DNA of 52,161 nucleotides from Thermoplasmata archaeon (GCA_022750435.1 JAKIVS010000013.1:1-52161); one strand, 5' to 3'. Numbered from the stretch's first letter, positions 1 through 8,262 are shown. Notes: generated from the sequence alone by a model not told the origin. Program-made: numbers and translations.

Positions 1-888
1 CAGCTGAACGCCTTCCTCCAGGAGGAGGAGAGCATGCTGAAGCGGATGGTCGAGCAGGTCAAGAAGTCCGGCGCGAACGTCGTCTTCTGCCAGAAGGGGA
101 TCGACGACCTCGCCCAGCACTACCTCGCCAAGGAAGGGATCTACGGCGTCCGCCGCGTCAAGAAGTCCGACATGGAGAAGCTCGCGAAGGCGACCGGGGC
201 GAACATCGTCTCGAAGGTCAGCGAGCTCACCACCGACGACGTCGGCAAGGCGGGCAAGGTCGAGGAGCGCAAGATCGGGGAGGACTCCCTCACGTTCGTC
301 ACGGGCTGCACGAATGCGAAGGCCGTCTCGATCCTGATGCGCGGCGGCACCGAGCACGTGCTCGATGAGGTCGAGCGCTCGCTCGACGACGCGCTCAACG
401 TGGTCGCGGTGGCGGTCGAGGACGGCCGGATCGTCTACGGCGGCGGCGCGTCCGCGAGCGAGCTCGCGATGCACCTCCGCGACGAGGCGGCGAAGATCGG
501 CGGCCGCGAGCAGCTCTCCTTCGAGAGCTTCGCGGAGGCGCTCGAGGCGGTTCCCCGCACGCTGGCGGAGAACGCGGGCCTCGACCCGATCGACATCCTC
601 ATCGAGCTGCGGAAGTCCCACAAGTCCGGCCAGAAGCACGCGGGCGTCAACGTCCACGCGGGCAAGGTCGACGACATGATGGCGCTCCACGTGATCGAGC
701 CGATCCGCGTCGGACGCCAGGCGATCCAGTCGGCGACCGACGCTGCGGTGATGATCCTGCGGATCGACGACGTCATCGCGTCCAAGTCGAACCCTGCCCC
801 GGCCGGCGGTGCCGGGGGCCCCGGCGGCGGCATGGGCGGTATGGGTGGCATGGGCGGAATGGGCGGCGGCGACTTCGGCGAGGACTAG
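1..888 (+). CDS. ths: Thermosome (group II chaperonin) subunit, 3' part
   Basis: The frame is open from base 1, so the N-terminal part of the protein lies outside the window; 295 codons remain before TAG. It encodes the C-terminal part of a CCT/thermosome subunit, the ATP-driven cytosolic folding chamber of archaea. Seen: the end of the apical domain, then the return into the equatorial domain with [30 protein letters not shown] and [18 protein letters not shown], which match the family's conserved C-terminal blocks, and the Gly/Met-rich tail with repeated GGMGGMGG ending in DFGED that is typical of thermosome subunits. An in-frame ATG at 34 is internal, not the start. The downstream gene is convergent, with a strong hairpin in between. 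Alpha or beta subunit type cannot be decided from this fragment. Confidence 0.95.
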   Translation, partial: QLNAFLQEEESMLKRMVEQVKKSGANVVFCQKGIDDLAQHYLAKEGIYGVRRVKKSDMEKLAKATGANIVSKVSELTTDDVGKAGKVEERKIGEDSLTFVTGCTNAKAVSILMRGGTEHVLDEVERSLDDALNVVAVAVEDGRIVYGGGASASELAMHLRDEAAKIGGREQLSFESFAEALEAVPRTLAENAGLDPIDILIELRKSHKSGQKHAGVNVHAGKVDDMMALHVIEPIRVGRQAIQSATDAAVMILRIDDVIASKSNPAPAGGAGGPGGGMGGMGGMGGMGGGDFGED

Positions 889-925
889 ACGCTCAACGCT
901 CCCGTCGGACCGAACCCCTTCTCCC

Positions 926-950
926 GCTCCCGAGGCGACGCCTCGGGGGC
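926..950. terminator. GC-rich hairpin between convergent genes
   Basis: Stem CCCGAGGC (929-936), loop GAC, stem GCCTCGGG (940-947), extendable on each side to about 11 bp with one G-T pair. It sits in the 66-nt gap between the convergent thermosome and rdgB ends, so it could stabilise both 3' ends. No T-run follows, so calling it a terminator is inference. Confidence 0.4.
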
Positions 951-954
951 GGGG

Positions 955-1512
955 TCATACTTTGGAATTCAGCGCGGCGATCTTCCGGGCGAGGGCGCGC
1001 ATGGCGCGCCCACGGTGGGAGATCCGGTCCTTCTCCGGACCGGAGATCTCGGCGAAGGTGCGGTCGGAGCCCTCCGGGAAGAAGATCGGATCGTACCCGA
1101 ACCCGCCGGTCCCCTGGCGTCGGGAGGAGATCGTCCCGTGGACCTCCCCGACCGTGAGGAGCGTCGTCCTCCCCTTCCGGAATCCGGCGACCGTCCGAAA
1201 CGTGGCGCCGCGGGGCCGGTTCGCGAGCAGCCGCAAGACCCCGTCCAATCCGATGGTGTCGTAGGCAAATCGGGAGTAGACGCCCGGGAACCCCTTCGCG
1301 TCCTCCAGGAACAGTCCCGAATCCTCCACCACGACGCCGACCCCGGGTTTCGCCGCGGCGGCGAGCTTCGCTTCCACGACCTCCTCGAGGCGGTCGCATT
1401 GGGGTTCGGGGATGGAGCGACGACTCCATGCCACGGGAATCTCGTACTCGGCGAAGATGCGGCGAACCTCCGCGACCTTGCTCGCGTTCGACGTCACGAA
1501 CGTGACGCGCAT
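955..1512 (-). CDS. rdgB: XTP/dITP diphosphatase (RdgB/HAM1 family)
   Basis: A 185-aa cytosolic house-cleaning enzyme that hydrolyses XTP, dITP and ITP to monophosphates and pyrophosphate, keeping deaminated purines out of nucleic acids. Seen: the N-terminal FVTSNASKVAEV (SxNxxK substrate motif), VVEDSGLFL, FPGVYSRFAYD, GGFGYDPIFFPEG and the C-terminal SHRGRAM, all in family order and at normal length. ATG at 1512 is preferred because MRVTFVTSNASK aligns with the usual start. A GTG at 1518 would add two residues and overlap the upstream stop as GTGA. It is translationally coupled to the nitroreductase gene upstream. Confidence 0.93.
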   Translation of the reverse strand: MRVTFVTSNASKVAEVRRIFAEYEIPVAWSRRSIPEPQCDRLEEVVEAKLAAAAKPGVGVVVEDSGLFLEDAKGFPGVYSRFAYDTIGLDGVLRLLANRPRGATFRTVAGFRKGRTTLLTVGEVHGTISSRRQGTGGFGYDPIFFPEGSDRTFAEISGPEKDRISHRGRAMRALARKIAALNSKV

Positions 1513-1514
1513 GG

Positions 1515-2045
1515 TCACCAGGCGAACTCGTTGTAGGCGATGATCTCGTCGGGGCTCTTGCGGCCCTCGGCGGTCTTCGCCTCCCCGTTCTCGGCCGGGT
1601 AGCCGACGGGGATGATCGCAATCGGATGGATCCCCTCCGGGACGCCGAGCACGGTGCGAACCTTGTCGGCGTGGAAGTCGACGATCCAGGAGGTGCCGAG
1701 CCCTTCGGACGTCGCTGCGAGCTGGAGGTGACCGATGGCGACCGCCACATCGAGGGGATAGGCGGAGATGTAGCCGCCGATGGTGACCGGAACATCCTCT
1801 TCCACCGAGAAGGCGACGACCGCGATCGGGGCCTCCGCGACGGGCTTCCCCTTCACGCAGGCCTGCGCCAGAAGCCGCTTGCGCTCATCATCCTGGACGA
1901 CGACGAACCGCCAGGGTTGGAGATTTCCCTGGGACGGAGCCAGGCGGGCCGCGGCGAGGACCGCCCGGACCTTTTCGGGGGGGATCGGACGCGGCTGAAA
2001 GTGGTGGCAGGGCCGGTAGGTGCGAATCGCCTCGTTGAGCTCCAT
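1515..2045 (-). CDS. Nitroreductase family FMN oxidoreductase
   Basis: About 176 aa. A flavin-dependent NAD(P)H oxidoreductase of the nitroreductase fold; the physiological substrate is unknown. Seen: start MELNEAIRTYRP (family pattern LxEAIxxRRSxRxF), AARLAPSQGNLQPWRFVVV (FMN phosphate and ring contacts), a central hydrophobic helix with AIGHLQLAATSEGLGTSW, and a C-terminal IPVGYPAE. ATG at 2045 fits the family start. A TTG at 2120 would add 25 residues and lies 28 nt from a TATA-like CTTTTTAA (2141-2148), but the extension has weaker G/C bias at third positions, so that AT-box more likely drives a transcript with a ~75-nt leader. The gene's TGA abuts rdgB, suggesting a two-gene operon. Confidence 0.88.
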   Translation of the reverse strand: MELNEAIRTYRPCHHFQPRPIPPEKVRAVLAAARLAPSQGNLQPWRFVVVQDDERKRLLAQACVKGKPVAEAPIAVVAFSVEEDVPVTIGGYISAYPLDVAVAIGHLQLAATSEGLGTSWIVDFHADKVRTVLGVPEGIHPIAIIPVGYPAENGEAKTAEGRKSPDEIIAYNEFAW

Positions 2046-2359
2046 GGCAGGGTCCGGCGAAAATTCCAGCTCGAAAATGTCCGCGGGGGTTATTCCCCGG
2101 AATCGGAACGGCGCATCCAAGGGAGCGAGAGTGGCCTGTGTTAAAAAGTGTTCCCTTAGCGACTCGCTCTTTCCGCCGAGGGACGGCGATCCCCCCCCTC
2201 GTGTCGCCCCTTCCCCCCGGGACGACGGCTCGATCCTTCGGCTGGCGGCTCGATCCTCCCGAGGGGGAGTGGGTCCGCCCTCCCGAACCCGACAGCCCGC
2301 GTGCGCACCGTTCGGGGCGACGTCAGCCGTCAAATAGATGTTTTACGGTGATGTAAGAC
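2046..2359. other. Intergenic region between divergent nitroreductase and vapB
   Basis: 314 nt with no convincing gene. It holds the TATA-like CTTTTTAA for the minus-strand gene (2141-2148), a GC-rich stretch with no protein-like frame, and near its right end the vapB promoter region with CAAATAGA (2331-2338) and a TTAC/GTAA inverted repeat (2343-2356). Confidence 0.6.
2331..2356 (+). promoter_or_regulatory. vapBC promoter and candidate operator
   Basis: An AT-rich box CAAATAGA begins exactly 29 nt before the vapB ATG, the spacing seen at many leaderless genes in this window. Between box and ATG lies TTAC (2343-2346), six bases, GTAA (2353-2356), a short inverted repeat placed where an AbrB-type antitoxin could bind to repress its own operon. 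The operator role is inference. Confidence 0.45.
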
Positions 2360-2578
2360 ATGGAGGAGGTCGAGGTCGTCGGACCCGTTCGGAGGATGGG
2401 GAATAGCCTCGCCGTGGTGATCCCCTCCAAGACGGCCAAGCGGGCGCATCTCGTCGAGGGGGTTCCGGTTCGCGTGCGTCTCTCGGTCGACGTCCCGCCT
2501 CCGTTCGGGCTGTTGAAGGGCATTGCCAAAGGGTCCTTCGACCGCCGGAGGGAGGGGGGATGGCGTGACCGCATCTAG
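2360..2578 (+). CDS. vapB: AbrB/MazE-fold antitoxin (VapB-like)
   Basis: 72 aa. The N-terminal half, VVGPVRRMGNSLAVVIPS, is the swapped-hairpin AbrB/MazE DNA-binding fold (pattern RxxGNSxxVxIPK); the basic C-terminal part, with GSFDRRREGGW, would wrap around the toxin. Expected role: DNA-binding antitoxin that neutralises the PIN RNase encoded next and represses the operon. It overlaps the toxin gene by 14 nt, which couples translation. The ATG lies 29 nt downstream of an AT box, so the mRNA is probably leaderless. Family assignment is good; the exact toxin-antitoxin pairing is inferred from adjacency. Confidence 0.8.
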   Translation: MEEVEVVGPVRRMGNSLAVVIPSKTAKRAHLVEGVPVRVRLSVDVPPPFGLLKGIAKGSFDRRREGGWRDRI

Positions 2579-2966
2579 GGTCCTGTTCGATACGTGGGCG
2601 TGGTGGGAGGTTCTCCGGGGAAGCCCGGAAGGCGCGGCGCTCCAACGCCGGTATCTGGACTCCGAGGGTACCGACGTCCTGACGGCGGCGATCAGCCTCG
2701 GGGAGATTTCCGCGAAGCTCTCCTCCGACGGGGCGGAGGAATCAATTCCCGCGACCATCAACAGCGTTCGCCGAGCGAGTGCCATCGTCGATCTCACGGG
2801 GGAGTTGGCCGTCGAGGCGGGGGTTCTGAGGACCCGACTCCGAAAGCGCTCCAAATCCGCGAGTCTCGCCGACGCGATCGTGCTGGCGACCGCGCGACAG
2901 AACGGGGCCCGGCTCATTTCCATCGACCGGGCGTTTGCGGGGGAACCGGACGTCTCGAGCCGCTGA
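2565..2966 (+). CDS. vapC: PIN-domain ribonuclease toxin (VapC-like)
   Basis: 133 aa from a GTG at 2565. PIN-domain toxins are Mg-dependent endoribonucleases that cleave tRNA or rRNA when released from the antitoxin. The acidic active site is intact: Asp9 in LFDTWAWWEVL, Glu in SLGEISAKL, Asp in SLADAIVLATA and Asp in LISIDRAF. The GTG start places FDT at the usual distance from the N-terminus; an in-frame ATG at 2523 would add 14 unlike residues and overlap vapB further. Target RNA cannot be read from the sequence. Confidence 0.85.
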   Translation: MTASRVLFDTWAWWEVLRGSPEGAALQRRYLDSEGTDVLTAAISLGEISAKLSSDGAEESIPATINSVRRASAIVDLTGELAVEAGVLRTRLRKRSKSASLADAIVLATARQNGARLISIDRAFAGEPDVSSR

Positions 2967-3109
2967 GGGGCCGGCGCTGGCCGCGACGGGGAAAATGCGG
3001 AACTTTCGGCGGCGATTCGACCGAGCTCGAAAGCTAGCCGGCTCGCGGCCCGACCCCTCCGTGCGATGCGTTGGTCCCCCACACGGCCCGTCGTCCGGGC
3101 GGAGTCACG

Positions 3110-3218
3110 CTTATGCGCGTTCTGGAATGCTCGGCGTGCGGAGTATGTCACCCACGATGCACCGTGCGGGATTCGTCGTCGCGGACGGGCAGGGCCATGG
3201 ACGGAAGGGGGACGCATG
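3110..3218 (+). promoter_or_regulatory. Leader of the ABC exporter genes with a possible short leader ORF
   Basis: A TATA-like CTTATGC starts at 3110, predicting transcription from about 3135-3140. An ATG at 3146 opens a 24-codon frame whose TGA (3217-3219) overlaps the exporter ATG (3216) as ATGA. The short frame has no recognisable motif. It may be a coupling leader peptide or chance. Confidence 0.3.
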
Positions 3219-4163
3219 ACGGCGCCCTCCGTCGAGGCCCGCGGCCTCACCAAGCAGTTCGGTTCCTTTGTGGCCCTGAACGACCTCGACCTGAAGCTCG
3301 ACGGGGCGAAGTGCGTCGGGTTCCTCGGACCCAACGGCGCCGGTAAGACGACGACGCTCAAGATGCTGACCGACATGATCTTCCCAACGAAGGGCGAGTG
3401 CTTCCTCGACGGGATTTCGGTCCAGCAGAATCGAAAGAAGGCCCTCGAGACGTGCGGGGTGCTGATCGAGTCACCCGAGATCTACCCCTCCCTCACGCCC
3501 TACCAGGCGCTGGAGATGGTCTCCGACCTTCGCGACATGCCGGTCGCGGAGCAGAAAATCCGGATCCCCGCCGCCCTCGAGGAGGTCAAGATGGGCGAGT
3601 GGGCGGACAAGAAGGTCGGGAAGTTCTCGAAGGGAATGAAGCAGCGAATCAACATCGCCGCGGCCCTGGTGCACGACCCCCAGATCCTCCTCCTGGACGA
3701 ACCCGCCACGGGACTCGACCCGCGTGGAATGGCGGAGGTCCGCGACATCGTCCGGGGCCTCAAGAAGCGCAACCGCCTGATCTTCATGAGCAGCCACATT
3801 CTCCCCGAGGTCACCGACGTCTGCGACGAGGTCGCCCTCATCAACAAGGGTCAGCTCCTGTTCTACGACACTCTCGACAATGTCACGGCCCGCTTCTCCC
3901 ATGGACAGACCTCCGTCGATGTCTCGTTCGCGAAGCCGGTCCCCGAGGCAATCCTCGGGAACCAGATCCAGAACCTTCCCTCCCTCACCCGGACCGAGAG
4001 ACTCGACGCCCGGCGGCTCCGGCTCTACCTGACGGGGGGCCCGGCGGAGCAAGCCCAGACCCTGAAGTCCCTCGTGGCCCTCGACCTCGACCTCGTGGGA
4101 TTCCAGGAATCCAAGAGCGCGCTCGAGGAAGTCTACCTGAGCCAGATCGCGCGGGGGGACTAG
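3216..4163 (+). CDS. ABC-2 type exporter, ATP-binding subunit
   Basis: 315 aa. A cytosolic ATPase that would power the membrane partner encoded next. Seen: Walker A GPNGAGKTT with Lys44, signature FSKGMKQR (the degenerate LSGGQ usual in the NatA/drug-exporter branch), Walker B ILLLDEPATGLD and the switch His in MSSHILPEV. A C-terminal ~80-residue extension follows the core, as in CcmA/NatA-like proteins. ATG at 3216 is preceded by GGAAGGGGG, a Shine-Dalgarno-like purine run; the frame is open far upstream but without family similarity. The permease gene starts 4 nt after its stop. Cargo (drug, lipid, ion) is unknown. Confidence 0.92.
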   Translation: MTAPSVEARGLTKQFGSFVALNDLDLKLDGAKCVGFLGPNGAGKTTTLKMLTDMIFPTKGECFLDGISVQQNRKKALETCGVLIESPEIYPSLTPYQALEMVSDLRDMPVAEQKIRIPAALEEVKMGEWADKKVGKFSKGMKQRINIAAALVHDPQILLLDEPATGLDPRGMAEVRDIVRGLKKRNRLIFMSSHILPEVTDVCDEVALINKGQLLFYDTLDNVTARFSHGQTSVDVSFAKPVPEAILGNQIQNLPSLTRTERLDARRLRLYLTGGPAEQAQTLKSLVALDLDLVGFQESKSALEEVYLSQIARGD

Positions 4164-4167
4164 ACCG

Positions 4168-5058
4168 ATGGAAGGAATGGCCACGGCCACCGCAACTCCC
4201 GGAGCCGACCTCCCCCTCGAACGGCGGATCTCCCCCCACAGCACCGTCCAGGTCCTCCGGCTCGCCCGGTACCAGCTCCGGGACTACCTGCTCTCGCGGC
4301 GGTTCGTCTTGATGCTGACGATCGTCGCCATCCTCGGCGTGATCATCACCGCCGTGGTCGGCTACTATCGGCCGGCCAGCCTACTCGGCTCGTCGAACCT
4401 GTTTTACTCGGACATCTGGGCCGGCGGGATCACGGTCGTCATCGTCTTCGCTGGGGTGATCTTCGGTGGCGATGCGATCGCCGGCGAATTCCAGAACAAG
4501 ACCGGGTACTTCCTGATGGGCCTCCCCGTCCGGCGCGCGACCGTCTACGCCGGCAAGTTCATCGCGGCGTTCGTCAGCTCGCTGGTGGCCGTACTCGCGT
4601 TCGCCGCCTTCCTGCTCGGCAACGGGGCGTATTACTTCGGGACCGGAGCGTTCACCGGCGCGTTCGCGGAGTCGCTGGCCCTCGCGATCGTCTACATGCT
4701 CGCGCTGCTGGGGGCGACGTTCCTGTTCAGCTCGATGTTCAAGACGAGCACCTACGCCGTGCTCGTCGTGGCCGTGCTGTTCATCTTCGGATTTACCATC
4801 CTGCAGGATCTCGTCAGCGGACTCGTCAAGATCGAGCCGTGGTTCATCATCTCGTACGCCTCGGGCGTGATCGGCTATCCGTTCCTTCCGATGCTGCCCG
4901 CCCACATCACCCAGATGGCGGTTGGCCGCGGGGGGATGGGCCCGACCTTGACCACGTACTCGCCGACCTACGCCGAGGGCGTGGCGATCATGCTCGGCTA
5001 CTTCGTCGTGACGGCGATCCTCGGGCTCCTCCTGTTCGAGCGGGAAGAGTTCTCCTAG
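4168..5058 (+). CDS. ABC-2 type exporter, permease subunit
   Basis: 296 aa with about six membrane segments: residues roughly 44-65 (LMLTIVAILGVIITAVVGYY), 88-107, 130-152 (FVSSLVAVLAFAAFLLG), 172-192, 198-215 and a last one, ILGLLLFEREEF, at the C-terminus. The cytosolic loop GEFQNKTGYFLMGLPVRRATVYAGKF is cut here to its core GLPVRRATVYAGKF, the characteristic ABC-2 coupling element. It follows the ATPase gene by 4 nt, forming a two-gene exporter operon. Its last 71 nt overlap the 3' end of the opposite-strand GNAT gene. Substrate not determinable. Confidence 0.9.
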   Translation: MEGMATATATPGADLPLERRISPHSTVQVLRLARYQLRDYLLSRRFVLMLTIVAILGVIITAVVGYYRPASLLGSSNLFYSDIWAGGITVVIVFAGVIFGGDAIAGEFQNKTGYFLMGLPVRRATVYAGKFIAAFVSSLVAVLAFAAFLLGNGAYYFGTGAFTGAFAESLALAIVYMLALLGATFLFSSMFKTSTYAVLVVAVLFIFGFTILQDLVSGLVKIEPWFIISYASGVIGYPFLPMLPAHITQMAVGRGGMGPTLTTYSPTYAEGVAIMLGYFVVTAILGLLLFEREEFS

Positions 5059-5542
5059 GCCGTCGACGCGGTCTCGGGACCCGGGAGTCCCGCGGGGTGC
5101 GGCGTCCTCGACCGGTCGATCGGTCGAGCTGGTAGACGAACATCCGGTCCGCCGGGGTCTCGGTTACCGCGCCAGTGGATCGGTAGAGTCCGACGGCGGG
5201 ATCGTTGGATGGATCCGTGAAGACGAAGATCTCCTCGAAGTTCCGCCGTCGGCTGTAGGCGACAAGCCACCGAACCAGCTCGGCCCCGATCCCGCGCCGT
5301 CGGAACCCCGCATCCACCTCGATCTCGTAGAGGAACATCTGCTTCCGTGCGGACTTCAGCTGACCCAGTTCCGTCCCCCGAAGGAATCCGACGATCGCGC
5401 CTTCCTCCTCCGCGACCAGGAAGACGTTGCGCTCGTCCCGAAGGTACTTTCGCACCGCCGTGGGGTCGGGAGGCTCGTCGAGCAGGTTCGCTGCTCGGAC
5501 GACCTCTCCGAGGTCGGACGGACCGAGTCGCCGCACGGTCAT
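4988..5542 (-). CDS. GNAT acetyltransferase, aminoglycoside AAC(3)-I-like
   Basis: About 184 aa. Transfers acetyl from acetyl-CoA to an amine. Seen: MTVRRLGPSDLGEVV start, FLVAEEEGAIVGFLRG, YEIEVDAGFRRRGIGAELV (acetyl-CoA pyrophosphate loop RRxGxG/A), then VFTDPSNDPAVGLYRSTGA, which resembles the ADxGDDPAVxLYxKLG block of AAC(3)-I gentamicin acetyltransferases. The GNAT fold ends near MFVYQLDRS; the remaining ~40 residues are Arg/Pro-rich and lie opposite the permease gene, so the tail may be a non-functional run-on. ATG 5542 is chosen; an upstream ATG at 5566 is possible. The substrate need not be an antibiotic. Confidence 0.8.
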   Translation of the reverse strand: MTVRRLGPSDLGEVVRAANLLDEPPDPTAVRKYLRDERNVFLVAEEEGAIVGFLRGTELGQLKSARKQMFLYEIEVDAGFRRRGIGAELVRWLVAYSRRRNFEEIFVFTDPSNDPAVGLYRSTGAVTETPADRMFVYQLDRSTGRGRRTPRDSRVPRPRRRPRRTLPARTGGARGSPSRRSSRA

Positions 5543-5641
5543 GCCCGTCCAGTTCCGACGCGGCATTTGAAGCCGACGAGACCGGAGGGAGAGCGCGAGC
5601 CCCGAGCCATCCCCGGCGGGCCCCCGACGATAGATATCGAA

Positions 5642-5664
5642 TATATCCGGCCGCGGTTTATGAA
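5642..5664 (+). promoter_or_regulatory. AT-rich promoter of the kelch surface protein gene
   Basis: Two TATA-like elements occur in an otherwise GC-rich gap: TATATC at 5642-5647 and GTTTATGAA at 5656-5664; the latter begins 33 nt before ATG 5689. The gap between the divergent GNAT and kelch genes is about 146 nt, so the first box may also serve the minus strand. Confidence 0.5.
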
Positions 5665-5688
5665 CGGCCCGCCGTTGCTTGGCAGCCG

Positions 5689-8262
5689 ATGACGGGACGA
5701 CGGCCCAGCCCCAACCTCGGTCGAAACTTCGGACGAACCAGCCCCACCACGCTCGGAGGGACCCGGGCGACCCAGACCTCCACGCTCCGGCGGCCCGGGG
5801 GCCGCTCCTCGGCCCTCTGGAGCCTCGCCGTGGTGCTCGGACTTCTCGTCTCGGGAGCCGTCACGACCATCGCAGGGTCGGGAGCCGCCCTCGCGAGTGG
5901 CCCCTCCTCGCCTGGTGCGACGGCCACGGTCGGGAATGCCCTCCTGGTGCAAGCGCACGCCTCCGCGTCCCGAGGCAACGGGCCCGGGGCCGCGGCGCTC
6001 CCGGCTTCGCCGGCCGGCCCTTCGACCGGCCCGAACGAGACCATGGGGATGGCGATGACCTACGACGCGGCCGACGGGTACGTCCTCGCCGTCTCGCTCA
6101 ACGCGAGCTCGGGCCTCAACAACTCGACCTACGGACCGAACGAGATGACCTGGAAGTTTGCGGCCGGCAACTGGAGCTTGATCGCAACGACCGGTCAGGT
6201 CCCGGCCACGCTCGGACCCGGATTGGTCTACGATGTCCGCGACGGCTATGTCCTGCTGTACGGCGGCCGGCTCATGGCCACGCTGCCCGCTCCCCTCACG
6301 AACCAGACCTGGAGCTATCTCGGCGGCACGTGGACCAACCTGAGCCGGAACGGCACGACGGTCCCAACGGCCGTCGACCTGCCCAACCTCGTCTTCGACG
6401 CGTACGACGACTACGTGCTCCTGTACGACGAGTTCGGTCTCTCGGCGAGCCCGAACGGCTCGCTCTGGACCACCTGGTCGTACGCGGCCGGCAACTGGAC
6501 GAACTTGACAGCGACCGCGGGACCCGCGCCCCCGTCGTTCTTTGGGTCGATGGCGTACGACGCGCGGGACCAGTGCGTGCTCTACTTCGGCGGCGAGACG
6601 CTCTCCGACGAGCTCACCAACGCGACCTGGACGTTCCACGGCGGCGCGTGGACCAACGTGACTTCGTCCGTCGTCAACGCCCCGTCCGGGCGGATCGCCT
6701 TCGGCCTGACCTACGACACCGTTCGCCACGAGGTCCTCCTCTATGGGGGGCTCGTCCAGCTCTACGTGTCCAACCTCAGCGAGTACGGGACCGACACGTG
6801 GTCGTACGCGAACGGCACCTGGACCCTTCTGAGCACCAACGGCTCGGTCTACAATCCGCAGGGATGGAACCCGCCCCAGCTCGACATGGTCTACGACCCG
6901 GCGGACAACGAGACCGTGCTGTTCGGTGCCAACCTCACGGCAAGCAGTCCGACCGCCGTGACGTGGACGTTCTCGAGTTCGACGTGGACGGTCGCGGCGC
7001 CCGCCTTCGTCCCGACGGGCCACGTCACCGACACCGACCGTGCGGTTACGCTCGAGGTCACCCAGTCGGTGAACGCGGGGGGTCTCTCGTATGCGTACAG
7101 CGGGCTCCCGCCCGGTTGTCTCTCCCAGGACGTGGCGTCCCTGCCGTGTGCGCCGACGTCGGTGGGCACGTTCCACGTGCAGGTCACGATCGACGGCGAC
7201 GGCGGATTCGCGGCGACCGCCGCGACGACCCTCGTGGTCCACGCGGCGCCGGCGATCCTCGGCTTCGCGCCGTCGGCCTCCACCGGAGAGGTCGGTCTCC
7301 CGTTGGGATTCACCGTCACCGCCGTGAACGGAACGGGACCGCTCGTGTACGGCTACTCGAACCTCCCACCGGGTTGCCGGTCATCGGATGCGGCCTCGCT
7401 GGGGTGCATCCCGACCTCGGCGGGCGTCTATCCCGTCACCGCGACGGTCACCGACACGCTCGGCGTCATCGTCGTGGCGGACTCCCTGCTCACCGTCGTG
7501 CCGAGCCTCGCGATCACGAGCGTGGTCGCGGAGCACAGCGCAATCGACCTCGGGCAGGCTCTGGCGCTCGCCACGAGCGTGAACGGGGGGTACGGACCCG
7601 TGGGGTACGCGTACTTCGGGCTCCCGAGCGGGTGCTCGAGCGTGGATCTCGGCAACCTGTCGTGCCAGCCGAGCACCCTCGGTCGGTTCCCGGTCCAGGT
7701 CTCGGCCCTCGATTCCCTCGGGGGGCGCGCCGCGGGCACGGCCACCGTGGTAGTGAACGCGCTGCCCACGGTTGCCTCGTTCGTACCGTCGAGCAGTTCG
7801 GTCCCCGCGGGGGGCCCGGTCCAGCTGACGACGACCGTCTCCGGGGGGACCGCCCCCTTCCAATACCAGTTTAGCGGTCTGCCGTCCGGATGCGCGTGGA
7901 ACGGCGGGGCCGTGGTGAACTGCGCGGGCACCCCGAACGGTCGCTTCACCGTCGGCGTCGAGGTGACCGATGCGACGGGAGCGACGACGAACGGTTCCAC
8001 GACCTTCCTCGTCGGTCCGGCGACTGGAGTCGGCCCCGTCGCCCCCGGCAGCTCGGGCGGCCTCGGGTCGGCGTTCTGGTGGGGATTGGCCGTGGGTGCG
8101 GTCCTCGTCGGGGTCGCCGCGATCGTCGGCGGGAACCGTCTTCGCCTCGCCCGGCAGGGCGAGCACATCGTCCAGAACCTTCGCGAATCCGAGGCTCTCC
8201 CGATGGGGGCCTCTCTGGGCGACGATTCGACCGAGACGCCCGGCCCGGGTCGATCGACCTAA
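5689..8262 (+). CDS. Kelch-propeller surface protein with cysteine-paired Ig-like repeats
   Basis: 857 aa, predicted to be anchored in the membrane and exposed outside. N-terminal hydrophobic segment about 41-62 (LWSLAVVLGLLVSGAV), then six kelch-like repeats, each with a core like LVYDVRDGYVLLYGGR, MAYDARDQCVLYFGGE or LTYDTVRHEVLLYGGL and a TWSY/TWTF...WTN strand, giving a beta propeller. Four Ig-like repeats follow, each carrying the paired-Cys pattern GLPPGC...SL.C.PTS.G, then a C-terminal membrane helix (WWGLAVGAVLVGVAAIVGG) and a short basic tail. Many N-x-S/T sequons suggest N-glycosylation. ATG 5689 is chosen because the longer open frame upstream runs through the GNAT gene. Probable adhesin or glycan-binding surface protein; ligand unknown. 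Confidence 0.85.
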   Translation: MTGRRPSPNLGRNFGRTSPTTLGGTRATQTSTLRRPGGRSSALWSLAVVLGLLVSGAVTTIAGSGAALASGPSSPGATATVGNALLVQAHASASRGNGPGAAALPASPAGPSTGPNETMGMAMTYDAADGYVLAVSLNASSGLNNSTYGPNEMTWKFAAGNWSLIATTGQVPATLGPGLVYDVRDGYVLLYGGRLMATLPAPLTNQTWSYLGGTWTNLSRNGTTVPTAVDLPNLVFDAYDDYVLLYDEFGLSASPNGSLWTTWSYAAGNWTNLTATAGPAPPSFFGSMAYDARDQCVLYFGGETLSDELTNATWTFHGGAWTNVTSSVVNAPSGRIAFGLTYDTVRHEVLLYGGLVQLYVSNLSEYGTDTWSYANGTWTLLSTNGSVYNPQGWNPPQLDMVYDPADNETVLFGANLTASSPTAVTWTFSSSTWTVAAPAFVPTGHVTDTDRAVTLEVTQSVNAGGLSYAYSGLPPGCLSQDVASLPCAPTSVGTFHVQVTIDGDGGFAATAATTLVVHAAPAILGFAPSASTGEVGLPLGFTVTAVNGTGPLVYGYSNLPPGCRSSDAASLGCIPTSAGVYPVTATVTDTLGVIVVADSLLTVVPSLAITSVVAEHSAIDLGQALALATSVNGGYGPVGYAYFGLPSGCSSVDLGNLSCQPSTLGRFPVQVSALDSLGGRAAGTATVVVNALPTVASFVPSSSSVPAGGPVQLTTTVSGGTAPFQYQFSGLPSGCAWNGGAVVNCAGTPNGRFTVGVEVTDATGATTNGSTTFLVGPATGVGPVAPGSSGGLGSAFWWGLAVGAVLVGVAAIVGGNRLRLARQGEHIVQNLRESEALPMGASLGDDSTETPGPGRST

